From the NCBI GenBank assembly GCA_003696955.1, contig RFGU01000026.1, forward strand, positions 1-64,000: a stretch of DNA of 64,000 nucleotides. The letters run 5' to 3'. Each line of letters begins with the position of its first letter. The stretch's first letter is position 1. The notes below the pieces were generated by a model. It ran no database searches and was not told the DNA's origin. It was given only the letters and a program-made list of their open reading frames with translations. Positions 54,922-64,000 of the stretch are shown here, in pieces. The translations under genes and the position numbers were made by a program. The stretch is from Deltaproteobacteria bacterium. Lineage in GTDB: Bacteria > Myxococcota_A > Polyangia > Nannocystales > Nannocystaceae.

Positions 54922-56433
54922 ATGCCGCGCCCCCTTGCATTCGTCGGGTCGCATCTCGTCCTGGCTGCGGCGCTCTCGGCGTGCTCCAAGCCCGGGCGCA
55001 CGACGACGCCGCCCGAGACCCGTGCGACGCCGACGCCCAGCCCACCGACCCAGACCCGGCCCGCGCCCGGTCCCAAGGTCGCGTTCGTCGGTGCGCGGGT
55101 GATGACCGCTGCCGGCGTCACCTACGACCGCGGTGTCGTGCTCGTCGAGCGCGATCGCATCGTCGCCGTCGGCAGCGATGTGGCGATTCCCCCCGGCACG
55201 AAGGTGGTGGACGTGGCGGGCAAGGTGATCACGCCGGGACTCATCGATACCCACTCCCACATCGGCGTCTATCCGGCTCCGCACTTCGATGCCCACCAGG
55301 ACGGCAACGAGGTGGTCGATCCGATCACCCCCTATGCCCGGGCCGAGGACGCCTTCTGGCCCCAGGACCCACAGATCGACCGTGCCCGGGAAGGCGGCGT
55401 GACCACCATGCAGATCCTGCCCGGGTCGGCCAACCTGATCGGCGGGGTCAGCGTCGTGGTGCGGACGGTGCCGGGCGCCCGCAGCATCCACGACGTGCGT
55501 TTCCCGGGGGCGCCCTACGGCCTCAAGATGGCCTGTGGCGAAAACCCCAAGCGTGTCTACGGCGACAAGAGCGGCCCCGATACGCGCATGGGCAACATCG
55601 CCGGGTTTCGCCGGGCGTTCCAGCAGGCGGTGGAGTATCGCGCCGCGTGGGAGCGCTACGAGGACGAACTCGAGGCGTACGAGCGCAAGGAGGCGGACGG
55701 CGAACTCGAGGAGGACGAGCGTCCGCCCGAGCCTCCGACCCGCGACTTCGGCCTCGAGACCCTCGCCAAGGTCCTCGACGGCGAGATCCTGGTCCACAAC
55801 CACTGCTATCGCGCCGACGAGATGTCCATCATGCTCGAACTCGCCGAGGAGTTCGGGTTCCACATCCGCAGCTTCCACCACGCCGTGGAGGCCTACAAGA
55901 TCGCCGACCGCCTCGCAGCCGCCGAGACGGCCGCCTCGGTCTGGGCGGACTGGTGGGGATTCAAGGCCGAGGCCTTCGACAGCATCCGCGAGAACGCCGC
56001 CATGCTCGAGATGGTCGGCGCGCGGGCCATCATCCATTCGGACAGTCCCCTCGGGATCCAGCGCTTGAATCAGGAGGCCGCCAAGGCCATGTACGCGGGG
56101 CGTCGCGCCGGGATCGAGGTGAGCGAGGATCGAGCCCTGCGCTGGATCACGGCCAATCCCGCCTGGGCGCTCGGCATCGACCATGAGGTCGGGACCCTCG
56201 AGCCCGGCAAGCTGGCCGACCTGGTGGTCTGGGACGCCTCGCCGTTTTCGGTCTACGCCCATGTGGAGCAGGTCTATCTCGGCGGGGAACTCGTCTACGA
56301 CCGCAACCGCGACGAAAACCCCCATACCGACTTCGAGACGGGGCTTCGTCCCTTCGAGCTTGCGCCCGAAGGCATCGCACCGAAGGCCGGCGACGGCGCA
56401 CGACCGGCTTCGACCCGGGAGGCAACGAAATGA
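54922..56433 (+). CDS. Amidohydrolase-family lipoprotein
   Basis: A protein of 503 residues. The signal peptide ends with the lipobox LSAC (Cys21), then a Thr/Pro-rich linker, so it is anchored in a membrane. The amidohydrolase barrel has metal-binding HxH in DTHSHIGVYPAPHF, later His residues in ILVHNHCYR and FHIRSFHHAVEAYK, and the final Asp in IIHSDSPLG; all are kept, so it should be active. The SANLIGGVS and FPGAPYGLKMACGENPKRVYG segments match periplasmic amidohydrolases of unknown substrate. TAGCGT (54910-54915) ends 6 nt before the ATG. The stop overlaps the next amidohydrolase gene by 4 nt. Confidence 0.9.
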   Translation: MPRPLAFVGSHLVLAAALSACSKPGRTTTPPETRATPTPSPPTQTRPAPGPKVAFVGARVMTAAGVTYDRGVVLVERDRIVAVGSDVAIPPGTKVVDVAGKVITPGLIDTHSHIGVYPAPHFDAHQDGNEVVDPITPYARAEDAFWPQDPQIDRAREGGVTTMQILPGSANLIGGVSVVVRTVPGARSIHDVRFPGAPYGLKMACGENPKRVYGDKSGPDTRMGNIAGFRRAFQQAVEYRAAWERYEDELEAYERKEADGELEEDERPPEPPTRDFGLETLAKVLDGEILVHNHCYRADEMSIMLELAEEFGFHIRSFHHAVEAYKIADRLAAAETAASVWADWWGFKAEAFDSIRENAAMLEMVGARAIIHSDSPLGIQRLNQEAAKAMYAGRRAGIEVSEDRALRWITANPAWALGIDHEVGTLEPGKLADLVVWDASPFSVYAHVEQVYLGGELVYDRNRDENPHTDFETGLRPFELAPEGIAPKAGDGARPASTREATK

Positions 56434-57743
56434 TTCGACGAAGGACGTTACTATGGGGAGCGGCCCTCTCGGCCATCGGCAGCGTGCGTGGCGCCCATGC
56501 GGCGGCACCTTCGCGGCGCAGGCCCCGTGACCTGCCGTTCGACTGGGACGGGCCGCGGGTCGCCATCGTCGGCGGCAAGGTCCTCGTAGGGGACGGTACG
56601 GTGGTCGAAGGGGGCACCGTCGAATTGCGTGGCGCCCGCATCGTGCGGGTGGGCACCGGTGCGCCGCAGGCGGGCGCGGATCTCGTGGTCGATGCCTCCG
56701 GCAAGGTCGTGACCCCGGGGTTCATCGCCGCCCAATCCCAGGTGGGGTTGGTGGAGATCGAGGCCGAGCGGAGCACACGGGATCTCGGCCGCGACGACGA
56801 GCATCCCATCCGCGCGGCCTACGACGTGGCGCCGGCGGTCCACGCGGGGTCGAGCCTCGTTCCGGTGACGGCCGTCGAGGGGGTCACGACCACCGTCACG
56901 GTGCCCCGCGGGGGCGTGATCGCCGGCCAGGGGGCCGTGCTCGACATGGTGGCGTGGGACCATCGCGGCATCGTGGGCCGCCCGCGGGTGGTCATGGTGG
57001 GAAGCCTGGGCCGGGCCTACGCCGGTTCGCGGGCTGCAACCCTGGCCCTCGTGCGCCGCACCCTCGAAGACGCCCGCTTCTACCTGGCCAATCGGCGGGC
57101 CTACGATCGCCGCGCCCTGCGCGACCTTGCGGCCGCACCCGCGGATCTTGCGGCCCTCGGTCCGGTCCTCGCCGGGCGCATGCCCCTTGCGCTTTCCGCC
57201 CATCGCGCAAGCGACATCCTCGCGGCCATCGAGCTGGGGCGCGCTTTCGGGCTGCGCGTGGTGGTGGTCGGAGGCGCCCAGGCCTGGCAGGTGGCCGATG
57301 CCCTTGCCGAGGCGAAGGTGCCCGTGGTCCTGCAACCGAGTCACAACCTGCCCGGCTCCATCGATCACCTCGGGGCCACCATGGAGAACGCCGCGCGACT
57401 GCACGCGGCCGGCGTCGAGATCGGCATCGCGGTGCTCGACGAGGGGCACAACGTGCGCAACGTGACCCAGGAGGCGGGGATCGCCGTGGCCGCCGGGCTA
57501 CCCTACGATGCGGCGATCCGGGCGATGAGCGGTGGCCTTGCGCGGATCTACGGCATCGACGACGCATGGGGGACGTTGGCGGAAGGCAAGGTGGCCAACG
57601 TGGCCGTCTGGCCGGACGATCCCCTCGAGCTGTCGTCGTGGCCGGAGGCGGTGTTCGTCCACGGCCGGGCCCTTCCCATGGAGAGCCGGCAGACGCGCCT
57701 GCGGGATCGGTACCTCTCCCGCCTGCGACCCGGCGAACGATGA
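56430..57743 (+). CDS. Amidohydrolase-like protein lacking the metal site, Tat-like signal
   Basis: A paralogue-like partner of 437 residues. The N-terminus (RRRTLLWGAALSAIG) looks like a twin-arginine signal. The barrel entry reads TPGFIAAQSQVGLVEIE, where active members have DTHxH, so both first metal histidines are missing; later positions are also changed (LALSAHRAS, LQPSHNLPG, VLDEGHN). The C-terminal composite sandwich (GTLAEGKVANVAVWPDDPL) is intact. It probably cannot hydrolyse on its own and may assist or scaffold the active upstream lipoprotein, with which it is coupled by an ATGA overlap. GGGAGG lies just upstream of the ATG. Confidence 0.88.
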   Translation: MIRRRTLLWGAALSAIGSVRGAHAAAPSRRRPRDLPFDWDGPRVAIVGGKVLVGDGTVVEGGTVELRGARIVRVGTGAPQAGADLVVDASGKVVTPGFIAAQSQVGLVEIEAERSTRDLGRDDEHPIRAAYDVAPAVHAGSSLVPVTAVEGVTTTVTVPRGGVIAGQGAVLDMVAWDHRGIVGRPRVVMVGSLGRAYAGSRAATLALVRRTLEDARFYLANRRAYDRRALRDLAAAPADLAALGPVLAGRMPLALSAHRASDILAAIELGRAFGLRVVVVGGAQAWQVADALAEAKVPVVLQPSHNLPGSIDHLGATMENAARLHAAGVEIGIAVLDEGHNVRNVTQEAGIAVAAGLPYDAAIRAMSGGLARIYGIDDAWGTLAEGKVANVAVWPDDPLELSSWPEAVFVHGRALPMESRQTRLRDRYLSRLRPGER

Positions 57744-59236
57744 GCGATTCGACCGACCTGGAGCTATCGGGGGCGGCGTTCGAGGATCTCGTCCGGCGGG
57801 CGGCGGCCATGTGCGCGCGGGCCATCGACGGGTTGCCCGACGTGCATGCCGCAGGGCGGATCGGGGCGGAGGCCGCCGCAGAGGCGGCCGCCCTGCGCAC
57901 CGACTTCTCGGACGAACCCGTGGAAGGCGGCTTCGACGCCCTCGTGCCCGTGCTCGAACGGGCCTTCGATCTCGCCCTCGTGACGTCGGGCCCCGGCTAC
58001 CTGGCCTACGTGCCGGGCGGCGGCCTGCCGGTGGCGGCGGTCGCCGACCTCGTGGCGGGGGTGATGAACCGCTACGCCGGTCTCGCCGAGGCCGCGCCCG
58101 GTCCGTGCGCCCTCGAGGACGCGGTGGTGCGCTTCCTCGCCCGTGAGATCGGCTACGGCGAGGGGGCCGCGGGCGTCCTCCTGTCGGGCGGATCCCTTGC
58201 GAACTTCACGGCCCTCGTGGCCGCCCGCGAGGCCTGCCTGCCCGATGGTGCCGATCTGCGCCGGGCCATGGTCTACGCCTCCGACCAGGCCCACCACAGC
58301 GTCGCCAAGAGCGTACGGTTGGCCGGCATCCCCGCCGAGAACGTCCGCGCGATCGGCGTGGACGCACGGCTGCGCATGGATCCGTCGGCCCTCGAGACCG
58401 CCATGGCCGAAGACGTCCGGGCCGGCAGGATCCCGATGTGTGTGGTCACCTCCGCTGGGACCACCAACACGGGGGCCATCGATCCCTTCGAGGCCGTGGC
58501 CGCCGTGGCCCGAGCCCACGGGGCCTGGCACCACGTCGACGGCGCCTACGGCGGAGCCTTCGCCCTCTGCGGTCCGGGGAAGGCGCGTCTTCGCGGCATG
58601 GAACTCGCCGACTCGATCACGGTCGATCCCCACAAGGGGCTCTTCCTTCCCTATGGGACCGGCTGCCTGCTCGTGCGGGATCGGGAAACGCTCGTCCGCG
58701 CATTTCGGATGGGGGCATCGTACCTGCAGGACTTCGCGGATACGCCGGAGCTCATCGCATCGCCCGCGCACCTCGGGCCCGAGCTTTCCCGTCCCTTTCG
58801 GGGACTGCGGCTGTGGCTCGCGTTTCGTTTGCACGGGGTCGCCGCGTTTCGGCGCGCCCTCGAGGAGAAGCTCGCCCTCGCCGAGCGCCTCGCCGAGCGT
58901 CTCGCCGATCTCGCGGCGCAGGGCGTACCCGTGGAGCTGGTCGAGCGCCCCCAGCTTTCGGTCGTGGCGTTTCGCCTGGCACCTGGACGAGATCAATCGC
59001 TCGCCGACGCCAACGCGGAAAACGCCGCCTTCCTGCGTGAGATCGTGCGGCCGGGGCGCGTGTTCGTGTCGAGCACCATGCTGCCTTCGCCCGAGGGCCC
59101 GCGGTTCACCGTGCGAGCCTGCGTGCTTTCGTTTCGCACCCACCGTGCCCAGATCGATGCCGCCATCGAGGACGTGGCCGCCGCGGCCCGCGCCGTCCGC
59201 GGACCGACCCCAGCCGGAAGCGGGGTTGTGGTATAG
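57740..59236 (+). CDS. PLP-dependent group II (aromatic-L-amino-acid type) decarboxylase
   Basis: A cytoplasmic enzyme of 498 residues. The PLP-binding lysine is Lys299 in TVDPHKGLFLPYG, the Asp-Ala pair that contacts the cofactor is near WHHVDGAYGG, and GPGYLAYVPGGGL and LLSGGSLANFTAL match the aromatic-amino-acid/glutamate decarboxylase family. It would remove CO2 from an amino acid, but the side chain preferred is not clear. The ATG overlaps the stop of the Tat-type amidohydrolase gene, so amidohydrolase products outside may be linked to the decarboxylase inside. The stop is 27 bases before icd. Confidence 0.9.
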   Translation: MSDSTDLELSGAAFEDLVRRAAAMCARAIDGLPDVHAAGRIGAEAAAEAAALRTDFSDEPVEGGFDALVPVLERAFDLALVTSGPGYLAYVPGGGLPVAAVADLVAGVMNRYAGLAEAAPGPCALEDAVVRFLAREIGYGEGAAGVLLSGGSLANFTALVAAREACLPDGADLRRAMVYASDQAHHSVAKSVRLAGIPAENVRAIGVDARLRMDPSALETAMAEDVRAGRIPMCVVTSAGTTNTGAIDPFEAVAAVARAHGAWHHVDGAYGGAFALCGPGKARLRGMELADSITVDPHKGLFLPYGTGCLLVRDRETLVRAFRMGASYLQDFADTPELIASPAHLGPELSRPFRGLRLWLAFRLHGVAAFRRALEEKLALAERLAERLADLAAQGVPVELVERPQLSVVAFRLAPGRDQSLADANAENAAFLREIVRPGRVFVSSTMLPSPEGPRFTVRACVLSFRTHRAQIDAAIEDVAAAARAVRGPTPAGSGVVV

Positions 59237-59263
59237 GTCCGCCGCCCCAACGAGGAGAAGACC

Positions 59264-60493
59264 ATGGCCGAAGCAATCCAGATGACCGACAAGGGCCTTG
59301 TGGTGCCCGACGAACCCATCATCCCATTCATCGAGGGCGACGGTACGGGGCCCGACATCTGGGCCGCGGCGGTCCGGGTCTTCGACGCCGCGGTCGACAA
59401 GGCCTACGGCGGACGGCGCAAGATCGCCTGGAAGGAGGTCCTGGCGGGGGAGAAGGCCCATGCCCGGACGGGCAATTGGTTGCCCGAGGAGACCCTCGAG
59501 GCCTTCGCCACGTACCTGGTGGGGATCAAGGGACCGCTGACGACACCCGTCGGCGGTGGGATCCGCAGCCTCAACGTGGCCATCCGCCAGCGCTTGGATC
59601 TCTATACGTGCCTGCGTCCCGTGCGGTACTTCGAGGGGGTGCCGAGCCCCGTCAAGCATCCCGAGCGGACGAACATGGTGATCTTCCGCGAGAACACCGA
59701 GGACATCTACGCCGGGATCGAGTTCCAGAACGGCACGGAGGATTGCGAACGGTTCAAGACCATCTTCGCCGAGGCGTTCCCCGAGCGCTTCGCCAAGATC
59801 CGCTTCCCCAAGACCTCCGGGATCGGCATCAAGCCCGTCTCCGAGGAGGGCACCAAGCGTCTCGTCCGCGCGGCGATCAACTACGCCTTCAAGGAGAAGC
59901 TGCCCTCCGTGACCCTCGTGCACAAGGGCAACATCATGAAGTTCACGGAAGGGGCGTTTCGGGATTGGGGGTACGAGCTTGCCAAGCAGGAGTTCGGCGC
60001 CGAGGATCTCGATGGCGGGCCGTGGCAGATCATCCGGCGGGACGGCCACGAGGTCGTGGTCAAGGACGTCATCGCCGATGCCTTCTTGCAGCAGATCCTC
60101 ACGCGGCCGGAGGAGTACTCCGTCATCGCCACCATGAACCTGAACGGCGACTACATCTCGGATGCCCTTGCCGCGTGCGTCGGGGGCATCGGGATCGCGC
60201 CGGGGGGCAACATCAACTACGACACCGGCGTGGCCGTCTTCGAGGCGACCCACGGCACGGCCCCCAAGTATGCGGGCCAGGACAAGGTCAATCCCGGATC
60301 GCTGATCCTGTCGGGGGAGATGATGTTGCGGTACATGGGCTGGACGGAGGCTGCGGAGAAGATCATCGAGGGGATGAGCGGCGCAATCCGCGCCAAGACG
60401 GTCACCTACGACTTCCATCGCCTGATGGAGGGGGCGACCTTGCGCAAGTGCTCGGAGTTCGGCGACGACGTGATCGCCCACATGAACGACTGA
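59264..60493 (+). CDS. icd: Isocitrate dehydrogenase (NADP+)
   Basis: Oxidises isocitrate to 2-oxoglutarate and CO2, a TCA-cycle step. The 409 residues match the E. coli-type enzyme. [13 protein letters not shown] holds the phosphorylatable Ser of E. coli (Ser113); [15 protein letters not shown] and [15 protein letters not shown] are intact. NADP preference is indicated by [15 protein letters not shown] (Lys and Tyr) and TYDFHRLM (Tyr and Arg). TATAGG (59232-59237) lies 26 nt before the ATG, and GAGGAG precedes the start as a ribosome site. Confidence 0.97.
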   Translation: MAEAIQMTDKGLVVPDEPIIPFIEGDGTGPDIWAAAVRVFDAAVDKAYGGRRKIAWKEVLAGEKAHARTGNWLPEETLEAFATYLVGIKGPLTTPVGGGIRSLNVAIRQRLDLYTCLRPVRYFEGVPSPVKHPERTNMVIFRENTEDIYAGIEFQNGTEDCERFKTIFAEAFPERFAKIRFPKTSGIGIKPVSEEGTKRLVRAAINYAFKEKLPSVTLVHKGNIMKFTEGAFRDWGYELAKQEFGAEDLDGGPWQIIRRDGHEVVVKDVIADAFLQQILTRPEEYSVIATMNLNGDYISDALAACVGGIGIAPGGNINYDTGVAVFEATHGTAPKYAGQDKVNPGSLILSGEMMLRYMGWTEAAEKIIEGMSGAIRAKTVTYDFHRLMEGATLRKCSEFGDDVIAHMND

Positions 60494-60707
60494 CGCCGGT
60501 CCGGCACCGGCGGGTCGAATGCGGCGATCCCTCCGAGGCGCAGGCAGGGCACTCGGCTCGGTCCCGGTGCAGAGCACGCGCCGGCGCCGCCCGCGTGGCC
60601 CGCGCGGCCCGAGGGGCGGACCGCGGCTGGTGCGGCGTGCGTGCCGCGGGACGGCGCTTGAGTCACCCCCCGATCCTGCCTAGCCTCGAAGTCGCGGAAG
60701 GAACTCC

Positions 60708-61826
60708 ATGCCGTCGAACCGAAGCGCAATCTTCTCCGTCTCCTTGGCCCTCGCCTTCCTGCCCAGCGTCGCCTGTTCGGGTGACGACACGTCGACCACC
60801 GGCGGCGGGACGGAGACGTCGACGACGGCCGGCTCGACGGGTGCCGGCAGTGGCTCGGGCGCGACCACCCGACCTGGTACCACTTCGGCCGGGACGGACT
60901 CGGCCACGGGGTCCTCGACGGGCGCCGGTACCACCACCGGTGCCGGCACTACCACCGGCGCCGGCACCACCGGCGGCGGCACGTCCGTCGTGCGGTTCGT
61001 GGCCATGGGCGATGCCGGAGAAGGGAACACGCGACAGTACGAGGTGGCCACCGCGGTCGAGGAGGTCTGCGCCGAACGGGGCTGCGACTTCGTCCTCTAT
61101 CTCGGCGACAACTTCTACGACGACGGCGTCTCGTCCGCGATGGACCAGCAGTTCATCGACAAGTTCGAGATGCCCTACGAGGGGCTCGATCTTCGCTTCT
61201 ACGTGGTGCTCGGCAACCACGACTACGGCACCCTCAGCAACAGCTGGGAGAAGAGCGCCTTCGAGATCGAGTACACCCAGTACAGCGACAAGTGGTACCT
61301 GCCCAACGAGTGGTACACGTTCACGGTCGAGAACGTGCAGTTCTTCGCCCTCGATACCACGCGATTGATGTGGGACAACGGGACCGACGATCAGCAGACG
61401 TGGCTCGACGGAGAGGTGGCGGCGAGTACCGCGACGTGGAAGATCGCCTTCGGGCACCACCCCTACGTCTCGAACGGCCCCCACGGCAACGCGGGCAACT
61501 ACGAGGGCGTGCCGTTTCCGCCAATGATCGCCGGTACGGTGGTCAAGGATTTCTTCGATGCATCCGTGTGCGGCAAGGTCGACGTCTACATGTCGGGGCA
61601 CGACCACGACCGTCAGGCCCTCGAGGCCGTCTGCGGCACCGAGTTCTTCGTCTCCGGGGCCGGTGCCAAGCTCACCGACTTCGTCCACCGCGACGACAAT
61701 CCCGTCCACTGGGAGGACGACCAGAAGGAAGGTTTCCTGTGGGTCGAGGTGGACGGGAACACCATGCACACGGCCTTCTTCGACTACATGGGCAACCTCG
61801 ACTTCGAGCGCACCCTGCAGAAGTAG
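60708..61826 (+). CDS. Metallophosphoesterase lipoprotein (tartrate-resistant acid phosphatase-like)
   Basis: A protein of 372 residues. The signal peptide ends at Cys23 (SVAC), so it is a lipoprotein; residues about 28-93 are a Ser/Thr/Gly linker. The catalytic domain has the five purple-acid-phosphatase blocks: FVAMGDAGEG, LYLGDNFYDDG, VLGNHDYG, IAFGHHPYVS and YMSGHDHDRQ. The Tyr in GDNFY is the metal-charge-transfer ligand of the family, so a two-metal acid phosphatase is likely; the substrate is unknown. GGAAGGAA precedes the ATG. TAGCCT (60681-60686) lies 21 nt upstream. Confidence 0.93.
   Translation: MPSNRSAIFSVSLALAFLPSVACSGDDTSTTGGGTETSTTAGSTGAGSGSGATTRPGTTSAGTDSATGSSTGAGTTTGAGTTTGAGTTGGGTSVVRFVAMGDAGEGNTRQYEVATAVEEVCAERGCDFVLYLGDNFYDDGVSSAMDQQFIDKFEMPYEGLDLRFYVVLGNHDYGTLSNSWEKSAFEIEYTQYSDKWYLPNEWYTFTVENVQFFALDTTRLMWDNGTDDQQTWLDGEVAASTATWKIAFGHHPYVSNGPHGNAGNYEGVPFPPMIAGTVVKDFFDASVCGKVDVYMSGHDHDRQALEAVCGTEFFVSGAGAKLTDFVHRDDNPVHWEDDQKEGFLWVEVDGNTMHTAFFDYMGNLDFERTLQK
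60921..60971 (+). repeat. 18-bp tandem repeat in the lipoprotein linker
   Basis: Nearly identical 18-bp units at 60921-60938, 60939-60956 and a partial one to 60971 encode Gly-Ala-Gly-Thr-Thr-Thr repeats in the linker of the metallophosphoesterase. Third-base changes between units show the amino-acid repeat is kept. The number of units may vary between strains. Confidence 0.75.
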
Positions 61827-61878
61827 GGGCGCACGCCGCCGACGGTCGCCGCAGCGAAGTCCGGCGGGGCCTGCCGTG

Positions 61879-63197
<1,319 letters not shown>

Positions 63198-63201
<4 letters not shown>

Positions 63202-64000
63202 GGCAGGCTCCTTTGGGGGGCAGTGGCATTCGGGTTGGTCGGTCGGGCGGACGGGCCACGGGGGCCTTCGGCGAGCAGCGCCGGGACGTCCACGCCGGTG
63301 GTCTCGGCGAGGGCACGCAGCACCGCGGCGATGGTCTGGGGATAGGCCGCGGCGTAGCTGGCCAGGCCCGAACCGTCGCCCGGGTCGAGGATGTTCACCT
63401 CCTCGACGTCGATCCGTCGCAGGTGGGAGACGATGGTGCCCACGATCTGTTCGAGGTGCTGGATGACGTAGATCTCGCGGGCCTGGGGCCCCATCTTGCG
63501 CCAGGCGGCGGCGGTGGCGGCCAGGACCTCGGCCACGGCCTTGCCTTCCTCGGCCGTGGGTGCCGCTTCTCCCTTGGCGACGATGGCTTCGGCCTGGCGG
63601 CGAAACTCCGCCGGGATCACCACGTCGGCCTGCAGGCGCTTGCGCTCGAGTTCGGAACGGAGCTGTTGCAGCTCCTGCTCGGCTTGGGCCCGGGCCGTCA
63701 AGGCTGCGACCTCGGCCTCGCGCTCTACGGCCGCAGCCTTGCCCTCGAGTTCGGCCGCGAGCTTGGCCAGTTCGTTCTTCTTCTGCACGATGGCCGTCTC
63801 GGCCTGGGCGCGGGCCACCTCCGAACGGCGGTTGGCGTCGGCCTGGGCCTCGGCGATCTCCTGCATGGCCTGGTTCTCGGCATTCTCGGCATCGCGCAGG
63901 GCCGCGGCGATGGCCGGCCGGCCCAGGGAGTCGAGGTAGCCCGTGTCGTCGGCGACGTTCTGGATCTTGAGGGTGTCGAGTTGCAGCCCGAGCTTGTCGA
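63198..64000 (-). CDS. Flotillin-like SPFH protein (second of pair, 5' end missing)
   Basis: The frame is open to the window end, so the N-terminus lies outside. The visible 266 codons begin in the SPFH domain (LQLDTLKIQNVADDTGYLD, close to the same block of the neighbour) and continue with a coiled coil (RRSEVARAQAETAIVQKKNELAKL) and a C-terminal tail (YVIQHLEQIVGTIVSHLRRIDVEEVNILD). It ends with a 4-nt overlap with the downstream flotillin gene. It is related to, but clearly diverged from, that gene, so the duplication is old. A role in membrane domains is inferred from family. Confidence 0.88.

Noticed and set aside
60921-60971. CRISPR-like short repeats
   Set aside because: Units are contiguous without spacers and encode a Gly-Ala-Gly-Thr linker in frame.

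Overview
The window is a GC-rich stretch (about 70 % by eye, not computed) of a bacterial chromosome, densely packed with genes on both strands. The mix is typical of a myxobacterium (Myxococcota). It has Hanks-type Ser/Thr kinases, including one with two kinase domains in a single chain, lipoproteins with Ser/Thr/Gly-rich linkers, a DUF5916 outer-membrane-like protein, a response regulator with a decayed HD domain, a CoA-transferase pair, methylmalonyl-CoA mutase and flotillins. The linkers and gene mix make me favour the Nannocystis/Plesiocystis side of the phylum; that is an inference, since there is no rRNA or other marker here. I see no IS element, prophage, CRISPR array or convincing tRNA.

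Layout. 1-2819: end of an unknown membrane-anchored protein, then thyA-folA (overlapping) and an unknown gene. 2877-7705 (minus): moxR, a DUF58 protein and a BatA-like membrane protein joined by 4-nt overlaps, then adk. 7930-10963: a MoeB/ThiF-type E1 enzyme with an N-terminal rhodanese domain, followed by a cysteine-desulfurase-like enzyme. 10994-13312 (minus): DUF5916 protein. 13313-14010: a gene-free gap holding a strongly structured candidate non-coding RNA (about 13542-13887). 14011-18393: UbiA prenyltransferase, an unknown gene and a fused membrane/spermidine-synthase-like protein. 18576-27851: an aromatic-CoA type monooxygenase/OYE fusion, then mutA-mutB-meaB-ZIP-like transporter-Ser/Thr kinase, each junction of the last five overlapping by exactly 4 nt. 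27948-34734: M28 peptidase lipoprotein, response regulator, scoAB, a small secreted protein, a VWA lipoprotein and a small membrane protein. 34814-45138: phosphohexomutase, a carboxypeptidase-regulatory-like protein, the dual kinase, a CitMHS-type antiporter and an SppA-type protease fused to a barrel-like N-terminus. 45234-54862: sodB, panB, a TerB-like protein, a large membrane protein, an AmiC-type amidase, enoyl-CoA hydratase, thioesterase, an AtoE-type fatty-acid transporter and a two-RCK potassium channel. 54922-64000: a lipoprotein amidohydrolase, a metal-site-less amidohydrolase paralogue and a PLP decarboxylase in one overlapping chain, then icd, a metallophosphoesterase lipoprotein and two overlapping flotillin genes, the last cut by the window end.

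Common threads. Several genes serve acyl-CoA and propionate/short-chain acid metabolism (MutAB-MeaB, ScoAB, AtoE, enoyl-CoA hydratase, thioesterase, Icd). Many first-of-transcript genes share a TATGCT/TACCCT-like hexamer 6-11 nt before the start codon and lack a Shine-Dalgarno sequence, whereas most genes inside operons have one or overlap their neighbour. This suggests widespread leaderless transcription and changes the best start codon for several genes. The candidate structured RNA at 13542-13887 is the feature I consider most likely to be undescribed.
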